DNA of 64,000 nt, from positions 62,001 through 126,000 of the forward strand of contig NZ_SDWV01000005.1 of assembly GCF_004137345.1 (NCBI RefSeq), in the 5' to 3' direction. Shown piece after piece: positions 45,078 to 53,154 of the stretch. The stretch is from Nocardioides zhouii (GTDB lineage Bacteria; Actinomycetota; Actinomycetes; Propionibacteriales; Nocardioidaceae). The notes beneath the pieces are model-generated. The model saw only the letters and a list, made by a program, of their open reading frames with translations. It made no database searches and had not been told where the DNA came from. A program made the position numbers and the translations under genes. Position 1 is the first letter of the stretch, and every line of letters begins with the position of its first letter.

Positions 45078-46322
45078 TCAGGCAGCCGCGGTCGCCGCCT
45101 CGTCGGCATGGGCGATGTGGGCCAGGGAGCGCCACACGAGCGCGAGCGTGAGCCCGGAGCCGACGAACGCGAACCACCACGGGGCCGTGAGGCCCCAGGT
45201 GCTCGCGATCAGGCCGCCGAGGAGCGAGCCGATGAGCATGCCGCCCATCACGCAGATCATGTAGACCGAGCCCACCCGTCCCTGCAGCTCGCTGGGGACT
45301 GCTCGTTGCCGGACGGCCTGCGAGAGCGTGCCCCACACGAAGGCGTACGCGCCGAAGAAGAACATGAGCGGGTACGCTGCCCACGGCGAGGTCGTCAGCG
45401 CCATCGCGAGGTGGAACAGCACCTCGCACAACAGGACCGTGCGCATGAGCCGGGCGAGTGGCACGCGCCGCTCGAGCCGGCCGTAGGCGAACGTCGCGAG
45501 CAGCCCGCCGAGGGCGGACGCGGTGGTCAGCAGGCCGAAGCCGGCCTCGTTGATGCCGACGCGCTCCAGCGCCCAGAGCACCAGGACTGCCCACGGCGCC
45601 GCCCAGGTCACGTTGAAGACCACGATGATGATCGCCAGCGTGCGGACGGGCGGGTTGCCCATCAGCCACCGGACGCCGTCGGCGATGTCCTGGCGGACGT
45701 GGGTGTCGACGTGCTCGCGGACGGCACCCGGCGGCGTACCGATCCGGGACACCAGCAGCACGCCAACCGCGATGCACACGACGGTCACGGAGAACGGGAA
45801 GACCATCCCGAGCGTGAAGAGCAGGGCGCCGATCGCCGGGCCGACCAGCTGGTTGCCCGCGATCATCCCGACCATCAGGCGGGAGTTCGCGATGCCGAGG
45901 TCGCGCTTCTCGACCAGCATCGGCGTGAGCGTGCCCGCGGTTGCGTCGACGAAGACCTCCGCCGTGCCCAGGGCGACGAACGTTCCCAGGACGATGGCGA
46001 TGTTGACGTGCCCGCTGGCGATCACGGCACACAGGACCGCGAGGACGAGCCCGCGTACGACGTTGGCGACCATGATCACGCGACGCCGATCGAGCCGGTC
46101 GGCCAGCGCCCCGGCGACGAGCCCGAACACCAGCCAGGGCACCTGCAGCGCGAACATGGCCGACGACACCAGCAGCGGGTTGCGCGTCTGCGAGGCGACG
46201 AGCAGCGGGGCCGCCGCGATGAGCATCCCGTCGCCGAGGTTGGTCACCCACGACGAGCCGACGAGCCAGCGGAAGCCGGTGCCGAGGCGCGCCGGGAAGA
46301 CGGTCTCGACGAGGTGGGTCAC
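45078..46322 (-). CDS. MFS transporter (EntS-like)
   Basis: The 414-residue protein has about twelve membrane segments and the MFS motif GALADRLDRRRVIMVANV between helices 2 and 3, with a second loop at YGRLERRVPLARLM between the two halves. It is closest to the MFS_3/EntS exporter group. Substrate is unknown; a role in export of an acid or a siderophore is only a family hint. The start is GTG at 46322. A TAGGCT box lies 9 nt upstream. The oxidase gene follows 31 bp after its stop, so the two could be co-transcribed. Confidence 0.87.
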   Translation of the reverse strand: MTHLVETVFPARLGTGFRWLVGSSWVTNLGDGMLIAAAPLLVASQTRNPLLVSSAMFALQVPWLVFGLVAGALADRLDRRRVIMVANVVRGLVLAVLCAVIASGHVNIAIVLGTFVALGTAEVFVDATAGTLTPMLVEKRDLGIANSRLMVGMIAGNQLVGPAIGALLFTLGMVFPFSVTVVCIAVGVLLVSRIGTPPGAVREHVDTHVRQDIADGVRWLMGNPPVRTLAIIIVVFNVTWAAPWAVLVLWALERVGINEAGFGLLTTASALGGLLATFAYGRLERRVPLARLMRTVLLCEVLFHLAMALTTSPWAAYPLMFFFGAYAFVWGTLSQAVRQRAVPSELQGRVGSVYMICVMGGMLIGSLLGGLIASTWGLTAPWWFAFVGSGLTLALVWRSLAHIAHADEAATAAA

Positions 46323-46367
46323 AAGCAGGTGAGCCTAGGTGGGGCGAGCAGTGCGTGCAGCCGAATA

Positions 46368-46574
46368 TCAGGCCGGCTGGAGGTTCTCGGCGGTCCGGAC
46401 GGCCTCGCGACTGGTCTCGCGCGCTGCCGCGGCGAGCCGGTCGTTGTCGGCCTGTAGTCGCAGGGTCAGCGCCTCGAGGTCCTCGACCCGGCGACGGAGC
46501 CGGCGGTTCTCGACGGCGAGGACGGCGGTGGTGCGCACGTCGCTGTTCACATGACCCAACAGCGCCTTGGCCAT
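46368..46574 (-). CDS. small coiled-coil protein
   Basis: A 68-residue protein starting MAKALLGHVNSDVR and continuing as an Arg/Glu/Leu-rich heptad pattern (ENRRLRRRVEDLEALTLRLQADNDRLAAAARE), almost certainly a short coiled coil. Small proteins with the MAKALLGxV start are widespread in actinobacteria, with no assigned function. It lies downstream of the parDE islet, between it and the MFS transporter gene, and is probably the native downstream neighbour of mutM before that islet arrived. Confidence 0.7.
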   Translation of the reverse strand: MAKALLGHVNSDVRTTAVLAVENRRLRRRVEDLEALTLRLQADNDRLAAAARETSREAVRTAENLQPA

Positions 46575-46653
46575 GGGGAGCCTTTCGCAGACAGTGAAGA
46601 CGATCAGCCGACGATCCGGCCGTCTCCAAGAGTCCCACCGCGGCGGCGGCGGG

Positions 46654-46693
46654 TCAACGGCTCCGCGGCGGCCGCTGGCAGCGCGGGCAGAAG
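46654..46693 (-). repeat. orphan copy of the mutM 3' end (left flank of the parDE islet)
   Basis: In minus-strand frame this stretch reads [12 protein letters not shown] and stop, the same last residues as MutM. 24 bases (46670-46693) are identical to 47337-47360; the next 16 bases differ at several positions, mostly synonymously. Its stop lies at 46654-46656, exactly 16 bases from the identical core, as in mutM. It is not part of any gene now. Confidence 0.85.
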
Positions 46694-46706
46694 TTCCACC
46701 ACCAGC

Positions 46707-46997
46707 TCACAGATGCCGGGTCGGATCCATGCGCTGGTGCAGGATCCGCATCACATCGACCCCGTCGTCGCTCTCGATGTAGAAGAGCAGGTGGCTGCCG
46801 ATGCTGTACCGACGGTAGCCGTCGCGGATCTCGTCGCACGTGCGACCGCGACGAGGATCGTCGGCAATGCGCTCGATCGCTGCTCTGATCTCGGTCACAT
46901 ATGTCTCGGCCTGCTGGACGTCCCATCGCTGCTCGGTGAAATCCCAGATCGAGGAGAGGTCGCGCTGCGCGGCCGGGGTGAGGCGATACGTCGTCAC
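46707..46997 (-). CDS. parE: ParE/RelE-family toxin
   Basis: The 96-residue protein has the RelE/ParE fold: YRLTPAAQRDLSSIWDFTEQRWDVQQAETYV, then IADDPRRGRTCDEIRDGYRRYSIGSHLLFY, ending DVMRILHQRMDPTRHL. ParE toxins poison DNA gyrase; RelE toxins cut ribosome-bound mRNA. The ParD-type partner favours ParE. It overlaps the antitoxin gene by 4 bases (ATGA). It lies inside a block flanked by two copies of the mutM 3' end, so it was probably acquired. Confidence 0.92.
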   Translation of the reverse strand: MTTYRLTPAAQRDLSSIWDFTEQRWDVQQAETYVTEIRAAIERIADDPRRGRTCDEIRDGYRRYSIGSHLLFYIESDDGVDVMRILHQRMDPTRHL

Positions 46998-47227
46998 GCC
47001 TTCTTCGCTGCGATGAAGGCGTCAAAGTCGAAGGCCTCCGGTTCGCCGCTCTCCTCCCCGGCGACAAGCGCGGCGCGGAGCGCTGCCAACTGCGTCTCCT
47101 GATCCTCCAGGAGGCGAAGGCCGGCACGGACGACCTCACTGGCGGATCGATAACGACCCGAGGAGACTTCTCTCGAGAGGAACTCGGTGAAGTGATCGTC
47201 CAGACTGACCGAGGTGTTCTGAGCCAT
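46994..47227 (-). CDS. parD: ParD-family antitoxin
   Basis: The 77-residue protein has a ribbon-helix-helix N-terminus (NTSVSLDDHFTEFLSREVSSGRYRSASEVVRAGLRLLE) and a C-terminal segment that wraps the toxin (SGEPEAFDFDAFIAAKKA). It neutralises ParE and represses the operon. A palindrome lies just upstream at 47238-47252, the expected operator. The ATG at 47227 has GGGAG upstream. It overlaps parE by four bases. Confidence 0.93.
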   Translation of the reverse strand: MAQNTSVSLDDHFTEFLSREVSSGRYRSASEVVRAGLRLLEDQETQLAALRAALVAGEESGEPEAFDFDAFIAAKKA

Positions 47228-47237
47228 GCTCCCAGAA

Positions 47238-47252
47238 TACCAAAGATTGGTA
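47238..47252. promoter_or_regulatory. candidate ParD operator palindrome
   Basis: TACCAA-AGA-TTGGTA, a perfect 6-bp-arm palindrome 11 nt upstream of the parD ATG. The AT-rich stretch around it (TATTCT at the parD side) is the likely promoter. RHH antitoxins bind such short palindromes. Confidence 0.6.
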
Positions 47253-47320
47253 GTTGTGGGCGTGACGTCAGCACCGATCGATCGTCAGCCACTGCACGAC
47301 CGACCTGATGCCTGAGACCT

Positions 47321-48196
47321 TCAGCGCGACCGGGGTGGCCGCTGGCAGCGCGGGCAGAAGAACGACGAGCGGTTCATGAAGGACACCCGCCGGATCGGGG
47401 TGCCGCACCGCCGACACGGCTGACCCTCCTGGCCGTACGCGTCGAGCGAACGGTCGAAGTAGCCGGACTCGCCGTTGACGTTGACGTAGAGCGCGTCGAA
47501 CGACGTCCCGCCCTGCGCCAGCGCCTCGCCCATCACGGCCCGGACGTGGCCGAGCAGGCCACGCAGCACCGGCCCGGTGAGCCGGTCGCCGGGACGCTCG
47601 CCGTGCAGCTTCGCCCGCCACAGCGCCTCGTCGGCGTAGATGTTGCCGACGCCGGAGATCAGGCCCTGGTCGAGGATCAGTCGCTTGATCGCGGACGTAC
47701 GCCGACGGGCGCGGCGGACGAACTCGTCGTCGTCGAACTCCGGGTCGATCGGGTCGCGGGCGATGTGCACGATCTCGGACGGGAGCTCGGCGCCGCCCGC
47801 CGAGACGGCGAGACCGCCGAACATCCGCTGGTCGACGAAGCGCATCTCGAGCCGTCGACCGTCGGGGGTGAGCAGCCCGAACCGCACGCGGAGATGCCGC
47901 TCGTCGGCCGCGCCGGGCTCGTGGAGGAGCATCTGCCCGCTCATGCCGAGGTGGCCGAGGAGCGCGTCGCCGCTCTGCTGGTCGGAAAGCGGGGCCAGGG
48001 CAAGCCAGAAGTACTTGCCGCGCCGGCGTACGGCCTCGATGCGGCGACCCACCAGCGTGGCGGCGAAGCCGGCCGGGCCGCGGTGGTCACGGCGTACGGG
48101 CCGGGGATGCAGCACCTCGACGGACTCGATGGTGCTGCCGAGGACGTGGCGCTCGAGACCGGCGCGGACGACCTCGACCTCGGGGAGCTCGGGCAC
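47321..48196 (-). CDS. mutM: formamidopyrimidine-DNA glycosylase MutM
   Basis: MutM removes 8-oxoguanine and formamidopyrimidines from DNA. The 291-residue protein starts [17 protein letters not shown], with the catalytic Pro2 and Glu3. It has the helix-two-turn-helix segment ([24 protein letters not shown]) and a C-terminal zinc finger [24 protein letters not shown]. The last dozen residues, [12 protein letters not shown], are also found as an orphan 667 bp downstream at 46654-46693. So the present 3' end may come from the acquired parDE islet. rnc lies 3 bp upstream. Confidence 0.96.
   Translation of the reverse strand: MPELPEVEVVRAGLERHVLGSTIESVEVLHPRPVRRDHRGPAGFAATLVGRRIEAVRRRGKYFWLALAPLSDQQSGDALLGHLGMSGQMLLHEPGAADERHLRVRFGLLTPDGRRLEMRFVDQRMFGGLAVSAGGAELPSEIVHIARDPIDPEFDDDEFVRRARRRTSAIKRLILDQGLISGVGNIYADEALWRAKLHGERPGDRLTGPVLRGLLGHVRAVMGEALAQGGTSFDALYVNVNGESGYFDRSLDAYGQEGQPCRRCGTPIRRVSFMNRSSFFCPRCQRPPRSR
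47337..47360 (-). repeat. 24-bp direct repeat core in the 3' end of mutM
   Basis: These 24 bases, coding for the FCPRCQRP part of the MutM tail, are identical to 46670-46693. The two copies bracket the parDE module and could be the crossover core of an integration. Confidence 0.85.
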
Positions 48197-48199
48197 GGA

Positions 48200-48910
48200 T
48201 CAGTTGTCGGCGGCGGCGTCGAGCACGGGGTGGGAGGCCCGGATCTCGCTGTACGCCGTCTCCGCGGCGCCCTGCTCGGCCTCCTTCTTGGAGCGGCCGT
48301 TGCCGTTGCCGAGGACGAGCTCGCCGACGCGGACGCGGGCGACGAAGGTCTTCATGTGGTCGGGGCCATCGTCCTCGATGAGGTACTCCGGCACGCCGAG
48401 GCCGAGGCTGGCCGAGAGCTCCTGGAGGGAGGTCTTCCAGTCGAGGCCGGCGCCCATCGACGCCGCGGCCTCCATCACCGGGTCGAAGAGCCGGTGGATC
48501 ACCTTCGCGGCCTCGTCCATCCCGCCACTGAGGTGGATGGCACCGATCACGGCCTCGACGGTGTCGGACAGGATCGAGGCCTTGTTGCGGCCGCCGGTCG
48601 TCTCCTCGCCGCGGCCGAGCATGATGTGCTGGCCGAGCTCGATCTCGCGGGCCACGTCGGCCAGCGCGCGGGCATTGACGACCGCCGCGCGCAGCTTGGC
48701 CAGTTGCCCCTCGGTGAAGTCCGGGTGGGCGAGGTAGAGCGTCTCGGTCACCACGATCCCGAGCACCGAGTCGCCGAGGAACTCGAGGCGCTCGTTGGTC
48801 GGGATCTGCCCGTTCTCGTAGGCGAACGATCGGTGCGTCAGAGCACGCTGCAGCAGCTCGGGATCCAGGACCGGATCACCGAGCGCTGCGCGGAGCTCGT
48901 CGGTGGTCAG
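48200..48910 (-). CDS. rnc: ribonuclease III
   Basis: RNase III cuts double-stranded RNA, including rRNA precursors. The product has the catalytic motif [18 protein letters not shown], with the acidic pair, and [16 protein letters not shown], and a C-terminal double-stranded RNA-binding domain ([20 protein letters not shown], then [18 protein letters not shown]). Start choice is unusual: no ATG, GTG or TTG lies between the rpmF stop and the conserved part, and the natural start appears to be CTG at 48910, in a CTGA overlap with the rpmF stop. GTG codons at 48961 and 48952 inside rpmF are alternatives. From CTG the protein is about 236 residues, normal for the family. Confidence 0.92.
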   Translation of the reverse strand: MTTDELRAALGDPVLDPELLQRALTHRSFAYENGQIPTNERLEFLGDSVLGIVVTETLYLAHPDFTEGQLAKLRAAVVNARALADVAREIELGQHIMLGRGEETTGGRNKASILSDTVEAVIGAIHLSGGMDEAAKVIHRLFDPVMEAAASMGAGLDWKTSLQELSASLGLGVPEYLIEDDGPDHMKTFVARVRVGELVLGNGNGRSKKEAEQGAAETAYSEIRASHPVLDAAADN

Positions 48911-49092
48911 AGGACCTGGCGACGGTCGGCCTTGGCGCCGTACTGGCCGCACTGGCCGCACGCACGGTGCGGGAGGTGCTTGGCACCGCAGGCGGGGTTG
49001 GCACACGTCGCGAGGGACGGCGCGACGGCCTTCCACTGCGAACGGCGGTGACGCGTGTTGCTCCGCGACATCTTCCGCTTCGGAACAGCCAT
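48907..49092 (-). CDS. rpmF: 50S ribosomal protein L32
   Basis: The 61-residue protein starts [20 protein letters not shown], a diagnostic bL32 start, and carries a four-Cys zinc ribbon ([20 protein letters not shown]). L32 is a small 50S protein. The ATG at 49092 is chosen; the 5' extension of the frame is non-coding. It lies between DUF177 and rnc, the common order DUF177-rpmF-rnc-mutM. The stop TGA overlaps the proposed CTG start of rnc. Confidence 0.97.
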   Translation of the reverse strand: MAVPKRKMSRSNTRHRRSQWKAVAPSLATCANPACGAKHLPHRACGQCGQYGAKADRRQVL

Positions 49093-49159
49093 GGTGGTCT
49101 CCTGTGAATCAGTTGGCGTGCATCGTCCGGGGATCCCCGGGCGAGTGGTCAGTCTGGTG

Positions 49160-49735
49160 TCAGTCTCGGTGCTGCTGAGGGTCCTGCGTGAGCTGCTCGA
49201 GCCCTGCCCAGCGCGGGTCGATCGGCGCGTCGTGTGCGTGGTCCGGGTCGTCCGCGAGTCGCGCACCACAGTCGATGCACAGCCCGGGACAGTCGTCTCG
49301 GCACAGCGGCTGGAACGGCAGTGCGAGCACCACCGCGTCCCGCAGCAAGGGCTCGAGGTCGATCAGGTCGTCCTCGAGCAGGCTGGTCTCGTCGTCGAGG
49401 TCACGGTCGTCGTGCTCCGTGGCCTTGGTGTGCTGCTCGGGATAGACGTAGAGCTCCTGCAGCCGCGCGAGGATCTCGTCCTCGATCGGCTCCAGGCACC
49501 GTACGCACTCCCCCGCGAGCATGGCCGTGGCCGTACCCGTGAGCAGTACTCCCTCCATGACCGCCTCCAGGCGCAGGTCGAGCTCGACCGGCGCACCTTC
49601 GGGGACAGCGAGGACTTCGATGCCAAGCTGCGCCGGCGCCGGAACTGTGAGCTCGACTTCACGCTGGGACCCCGGGCGGCGGCCGAGCTCGCGGGTGTCA
49701 AGCACGAGCGGCGCCCTCGGGTCCAGGCTGGTCAA
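49160..49735 (-). CDS. YceD-family (DUF177) protein
   Basis: The 191-residue acidic protein has the DUF177/YceD features: [35 protein letters not shown] and the C-terminal metal-binding-like [12 protein letters not shown]. In plants and bacteria the family is linked to 23S rRNA accumulation with L32 (rpmF), which is exactly the next gene. The start is TTG at 49735. A hairpin and a TACGAT box lie about 40-60 bp upstream. Confidence 0.9.
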   Translation of the reverse strand: MTSLDPRAPLVLDTRELGRRPGSQREVELTVPAPAQLGIEVLAVPEGAPVELDLRLEAVMEGVLLTGTATAMLAGECVRCLEPIEDEILARLQELYVYPEQHTKATEHDDRDLDDETSLLEDDLIDLEPLLRDAVVLALPFQPLCRDDCPGLCIDCGARLADDPDHAHDAPIDPRWAGLEQLTQDPQQHRD

Positions 49736-49780
49736 GACGAACTCCCACTACTGGACACAGACACAACCGGAGAATCGTAT

Positions 49781-49797
49781 CCGCCACCGTGTGGCGG
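49781..49797. terminator. short hairpin downstream of coaD
   Basis: CCGCCAC-CGT-GTGGCGG, 49 bp past the coaD stop on the minus strand and just before the DUF177 promoter region. Probably ends the rsmD-coaD transcript. Confidence 0.5.
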
Positions 49798-49845
49798 GGC
49801 AAAACGAGTGACGCGTGGGGCGGGGCGCGTGGGTCGGATGGCGGC

Positions 49846-50331
49846 TCAGGACGTGCGCTCGGCCAGGCGCTGCACGAGCTGGGCGTGCACGGCATCCGGG
49901 ACGAGACCGCGTACGTCGCCGCCGAGCGCCGCGACCTCCTTGATCAGGCTGGAGGAGACGAACGCGTTGCCGACGGCGCCGGGGAGGAACACGGTCTCGA
50001 CGTCGGTGAGGTGCGAGTTCATCTGGGCCATCGGCAGCTCGTACTCGTAGTCGCCGGCACCGCGCAGGCCCTTGACGATCGCGACCGCGTCGATCTGGCG
50101 GCAGAAGTCGACGATGAGTCCCTCGAAGCCCGACACCCGCACGTTGGCGATGCCGCCCGTGGCGTCCTCGAGCATCGCGATGCGCTCGTCAGGGGTGAAC
50201 AGGCGGCTCTTGGACATGTTGACGCCGACGGCGACGACGACCTCGTCGAAGAGCCTGGCGGCCCGGGTGACGATGTCGAGGTGGCCGTTGGTCACCGGGT
50301 CGAAGGACCCGGGGCACACTGCGCGACGCAC
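49846..50331 (-). CDS. coaD: phosphopantetheine adenylyltransferase
   Basis: CoaD makes dephospho-CoA from phosphopantetheine and ATP. The 161-residue product has the nucleotidyltransferase start CPGSFDPVTNGHLDIVTRAA, with the T/HxGH motif, and VGVNMSKSRLFTPDERIAML. The C-terminal SSSLIKEVAALGGDV is the ATP loop. The start is GTG at 50331, supported by GGAGAG upstream; the ORF extension to 50529 overlaps rsmD. The order recG-rsmD-coaD is conserved in actinobacteria. Confidence 0.95.
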   Translation of the reverse strand: MRRAVCPGSFDPVTNGHLDIVTRAARLFDEVVVAVGVNMSKSRLFTPDERIAMLEDATGGIANVRVSGFEGLIVDFCRQIDAVAIVKGLRGAGDYEYELPMAQMNSHLTDVETVFLPGAVGNAFVSSSLIKEVAALGGDVRGLVPDAVHAQLVQRLAERTS

Positions 50332-50341
50332 GGGCTCTCCT

Positions 50342-50923
50342 TCATGACTCGGGGGAGGCTGCGGGGGTGGCGTGACCGTACCAAAGCATGGTCTCGCCGT
50401 AGCGCTTCGTACGGTCCTCGACGATGCCTTCGGGCCAGGTGACCCGGCTGCGCTTGGCGGCCCGCTCCACGACGACGAGGGCGCCCGGGACGAGCCAGCC
50501 CTGGGCGACGAGCGCCAGGAGGTCGCCATCGACGTCCTCGTCGGGCGTCGGGTAGGGCGGGTCGGAGAACACCAGGTCGTACGGCGCGGCCGGTGGCGAC
50601 TGCAGCACCGTCGAGACGGGGGCGGCGACCACGCGGGCCCGCGAGAAGCCGAGCGCGCCGGCGTTGCGGGTGATGAGCGCGGCCGTACGCCGGTCCTGCT
50701 CGACCATCGTCACGACCCCGGCTCCCCGGGAGCGGGCCTCGAGCCCGACGGCGCCGGACCCGGCGTACAGGTCGAGGAAGCGGAGGCCGTCGAGCGAGCC
50801 GGTGCGCGCTTCGATGGCGGAGAAGAGGGCCTCGCGCACCCGGTCGCTGGTGGGTCGGGTCGACTGGCCGCGCGGCGTCTCCAGACGCCGCCCGCCCGCC
50901 GTTCCCCCGATGATGCGAGTCAT
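50342..50923 (-). CDS. rsmD: 16S rRNA (guanine966-N2)-methyltransferase RsmD
   Basis: RsmD methylates G966 of 16S rRNA. The 193-residue protein starts TRIIGGTAGGRRLETPRGQSTRPTSDRVREALF, a strong family signature. It has the SAM site FLDLYAGSGAVGLEARSRGA and the catalytic motif VFSDPPYP. It follows recG on the same strand with 9 bp between them, and coaD follows 10 bp later. This forms one operon. Confidence 0.95.
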   Translation of the reverse strand: MTRIIGGTAGGRRLETPRGQSTRPTSDRVREALFSAIEARTGSLDGLRFLDLYAGSGAVGLEARSRGAGVVTMVEQDRRTAALITRNAGALGFSRARVVAAPVSTVLQSPPAAPYDLVFSDPPYPTPDEDVDGDLLALVAQGWLVPGALVVVERAAKRSRVTWPEGIVEDRTKRYGETMLWYGHATPAASPES

Positions 50924-50932
50924 TCCCCGTGG

Positions 50933-53140
50933 TCAGCCCTTCTCCATGAACCCCGAGGCGGCCGAGCGTTCGACCTCGGCCACTGCGGCGGCCAGGTCGG
51001 GCGCCCGGGTGAGCCCGGGGTCAACGGAGAGTAACGCCTCAGCGGCCTCGCGGGCACGCACGATCGTCTTCTCGTCGCGCAGCACGCGCAGCGACACCAG
51101 GCTCGACCTGCCGCCGGACTGGCTCGCCCCCAGGACGTCGCCCTCGCGCCTCTGCTCGAGGTCGACGCGGCTCAGCTCGAACCCGTCGGTGGTCGAGGCC
51201 ACCGCGCCGAGGCGGTCGCGGGCGGGAGTGCCGAGCTCGGCGTGCGAGACCAGCAGGCACAGGCCCGGCAGGCCCCCTCGACCGACGCGGCCGCGGAGCT
51301 GGTGGAGCTGGGAGACGCCGAAGCGGTCGGCGTCCAGGAGCACCATCATCGTGGCGTTGTGGACGTCGACGCCCACCTCGATGACGGTCGTGGAGACGAG
51401 CACGTCGATGGCGCCGGCCGCGAAGGCCCGCATGGTGGCGTCCTTCTGGTCGGCCGCGAGGCGGCCGTGGAGGACCGCCGTACGCAGCCCGTGGAGCGGT
51501 CCGGTCGCGAGCCCCTCGTGGACGTCCTCGACGGCGGCCAGCGCCCGCTTGGGAGCGACCTCGTTGCCGTCGTCGTCGAGGTCGAGCTGGTCGGTCGCGC
51601 CGTCCTCGCTCGCGTCGCCGGAGATGCGGGGGCACACGACGTAGACCTGGTGGCCCTTCTCCACCTCCTCGCGCACGCGCTGCCACGCCCGGTCGAGCCA
51701 GGTCGGCTGCTCGGCGAGCGGGACGACGTTGGTCTGGATCGGGGCGCGGCCGGCGGGCAGCTCGGCGAGGGTCGAGGTCTCGAGGTCGCCGAAGACCGTC
51801 ATCGCCACGGTGCGCGGGATCGGTGTCGCCGTCATGACCAGCACGTGGGGCGGGGTGCCGGACTTGTCGGTGAGCGCCGCGCGCTGCTCCACGCCGAAGC
51901 GGTGCTGCTCGTCGACGACGACCAGGCCGAGGTCGGCGAACTCGACCCGGTCCTCGAGGAGGGCGTGGGTGCCGATCACGATCCCGGCCTCGCCCGTGAC
52001 GGTCCGCAGCATCGCCTCCTGGCGTGCCGCCCTGCCCATCGAGCCCGTGAGGAGCACCACGCTCGTGGCGTCGGCGGCGCCGCCGAGCATGCCGCCCTGG
52101 GCGAGGTCGCCCAGCAGCGCGGAGATCGAGCGGTGGTGCTGCTGGGCCAGCACCTCGGTGGGGGCCAGCAGCGCCGCCTGTCCCCCGCTGTCGACGACCT
52201 GGAGCATCGCGCGCAGCGCGACGAGGGTCTTGCCGGAGCCCACCTCGCCCTGGAGGAGCCGGTTCATCGGGTGGTCGCGGCCGAGCTCCTCGGCGACGAG
52301 GTCGCCGATCTCGCGCTGGCCACCGGTGAGCTCGAAGGGCAGGCGTGCGTCGAAGGCGGCGAGGATCGCGCCGTCGCGTCCAGGTCGCGACTGGGCACCC
52401 TGGGCCCGGTGCACCGCCCGCCTCCGGGCGAGCACCAGCTGGAGCACCAGCGCCTCCTCGAAGCGGAACCGCTTCTGCGCCGCCCCGAGCTGGCCCCACT
52501 CGTCGGGCCCGTGGATCCAGCGCAGCGCCTGCATGATGCCCAGCAGCTCGTACTGCTCGCGCAGCTCGGGGGTGAACACGTCCGGCACCCCGGTGACCAG
52601 GTCGAGCGCCGCAGCAATGACCTTCTGGAGGTCCCAGGTGTAGAGCTTGGCGGTCAGCGGGTACACCGGGATCAGCTTGCTCAGCACCGCGCCGCCCTCG
52701 CCGTCGAGGGCGAAGCCGTGGGCCTGCTCGAGCTGCCAGCTGCCGCGGAACTGCTTGGCCTTGCCGGTGAAGAGCGCCCTGCTGCCTGCGCCGAACTCGG
52801 CCTCGTGCCGGTCGGCCAGGTTCTTGTAGGGGCTGAACAGGGTGACGGAGAAGTCGGGGCCGTCGGTGCGGAGGCGGATCGTCGTACGCCACTGGCGGCG
52901 GTTGCCGGCCGTGAACGGGGCGCTCTCGCAGGACCGCACCTCGCCGAGGATCGTCAGCTGCTCGCCGACCACCGGGGTGGCGACCTCGGACAGCTCGGTG
53001 GCGGCGACGTAGCGGCGGGGGAAGTGGCGCAGCAGGTCGCCGACGGTGGCGAGGCCGAGGCCCTCCTCGGCGAGCTTGCGCTTCTTGTGGGAGCTGCCGA
53101 AGACGACCCCGATCGGGCTGTCCGGCGTGATGGAGACCAT
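50933..53140 (-). CDS. recG: ATP-dependent DNA helicase RecG
   Basis: RecG remodels stalled replication forks and Holliday junctions. The 735-residue protein has an N-terminal wedge/OB domain (VVGEQLTILGEVRSCESAPF), the Walker A LQGEVGSGKTLVALRAML, the DEQHRFGVEQR box and the C-terminal helicase motifs (VSTTVIEVGVDVHNATMMV, QLHQLRGRVGRGGLPG). All are normal in order and length. ATG at 53140. It lies 14 bp after the DAK2 gene, as in mycobacteria. Confidence 0.96.
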   Translation of the reverse strand: MVSITPDSPIGVVFGSSHKKRKLAEEGLGLATVGDLLRHFPRRYVAATELSEVATPVVGEQLTILGEVRSCESAPFTAGNRRQWRTTIRLRTDGPDFSVTLFSPYKNLADRHEAEFGAGSRALFTGKAKQFRGSWQLEQAHGFALDGEGGAVLSKLIPVYPLTAKLYTWDLQKVIAAALDLVTGVPDVFTPELREQYELLGIMQALRWIHGPDEWGQLGAAQKRFRFEEALVLQLVLARRRAVHRAQGAQSRPGRDGAILAAFDARLPFELTGGQREIGDLVAEELGRDHPMNRLLQGEVGSGKTLVALRAMLQVVDSGGQAALLAPTEVLAQQHHRSISALLGDLAQGGMLGGAADATSVVLLTGSMGRAARQEAMLRTVTGEAGIVIGTHALLEDRVEFADLGLVVVDEQHRFGVEQRAALTDKSGTPPHVLVMTATPIPRTVAMTVFGDLETSTLAELPAGRAPIQTNVVPLAEQPTWLDRAWQRVREEVEKGHQVYVVCPRISGDASEDGATDQLDLDDDGNEVAPKRALAAVEDVHEGLATGPLHGLRTAVLHGRLAADQKDATMRAFAAGAIDVLVSTTVIEVGVDVHNATMMVLLDADRFGVSQLHQLRGRVGRGGLPGLCLLVSHAELGTPARDRLGAVASTTDGFELSRVDLEQRREGDVLGASQSGGRSSLVSLRVLRDEKTIVRAREAAEALLSVDPGLTRAPDLAAAVAEVERSAASGFMEKG

Positions 53141-53154
53141 GCGGGACTACCGGG

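Noticed and set aside
46654..47292. 212-aa minus-strand ORF over the parDE genes
   Set aside because: It is a shadow frame that happens to include the orphan mutM tail; parD and parE in other frames have clear family motifs and a coupled overlap.
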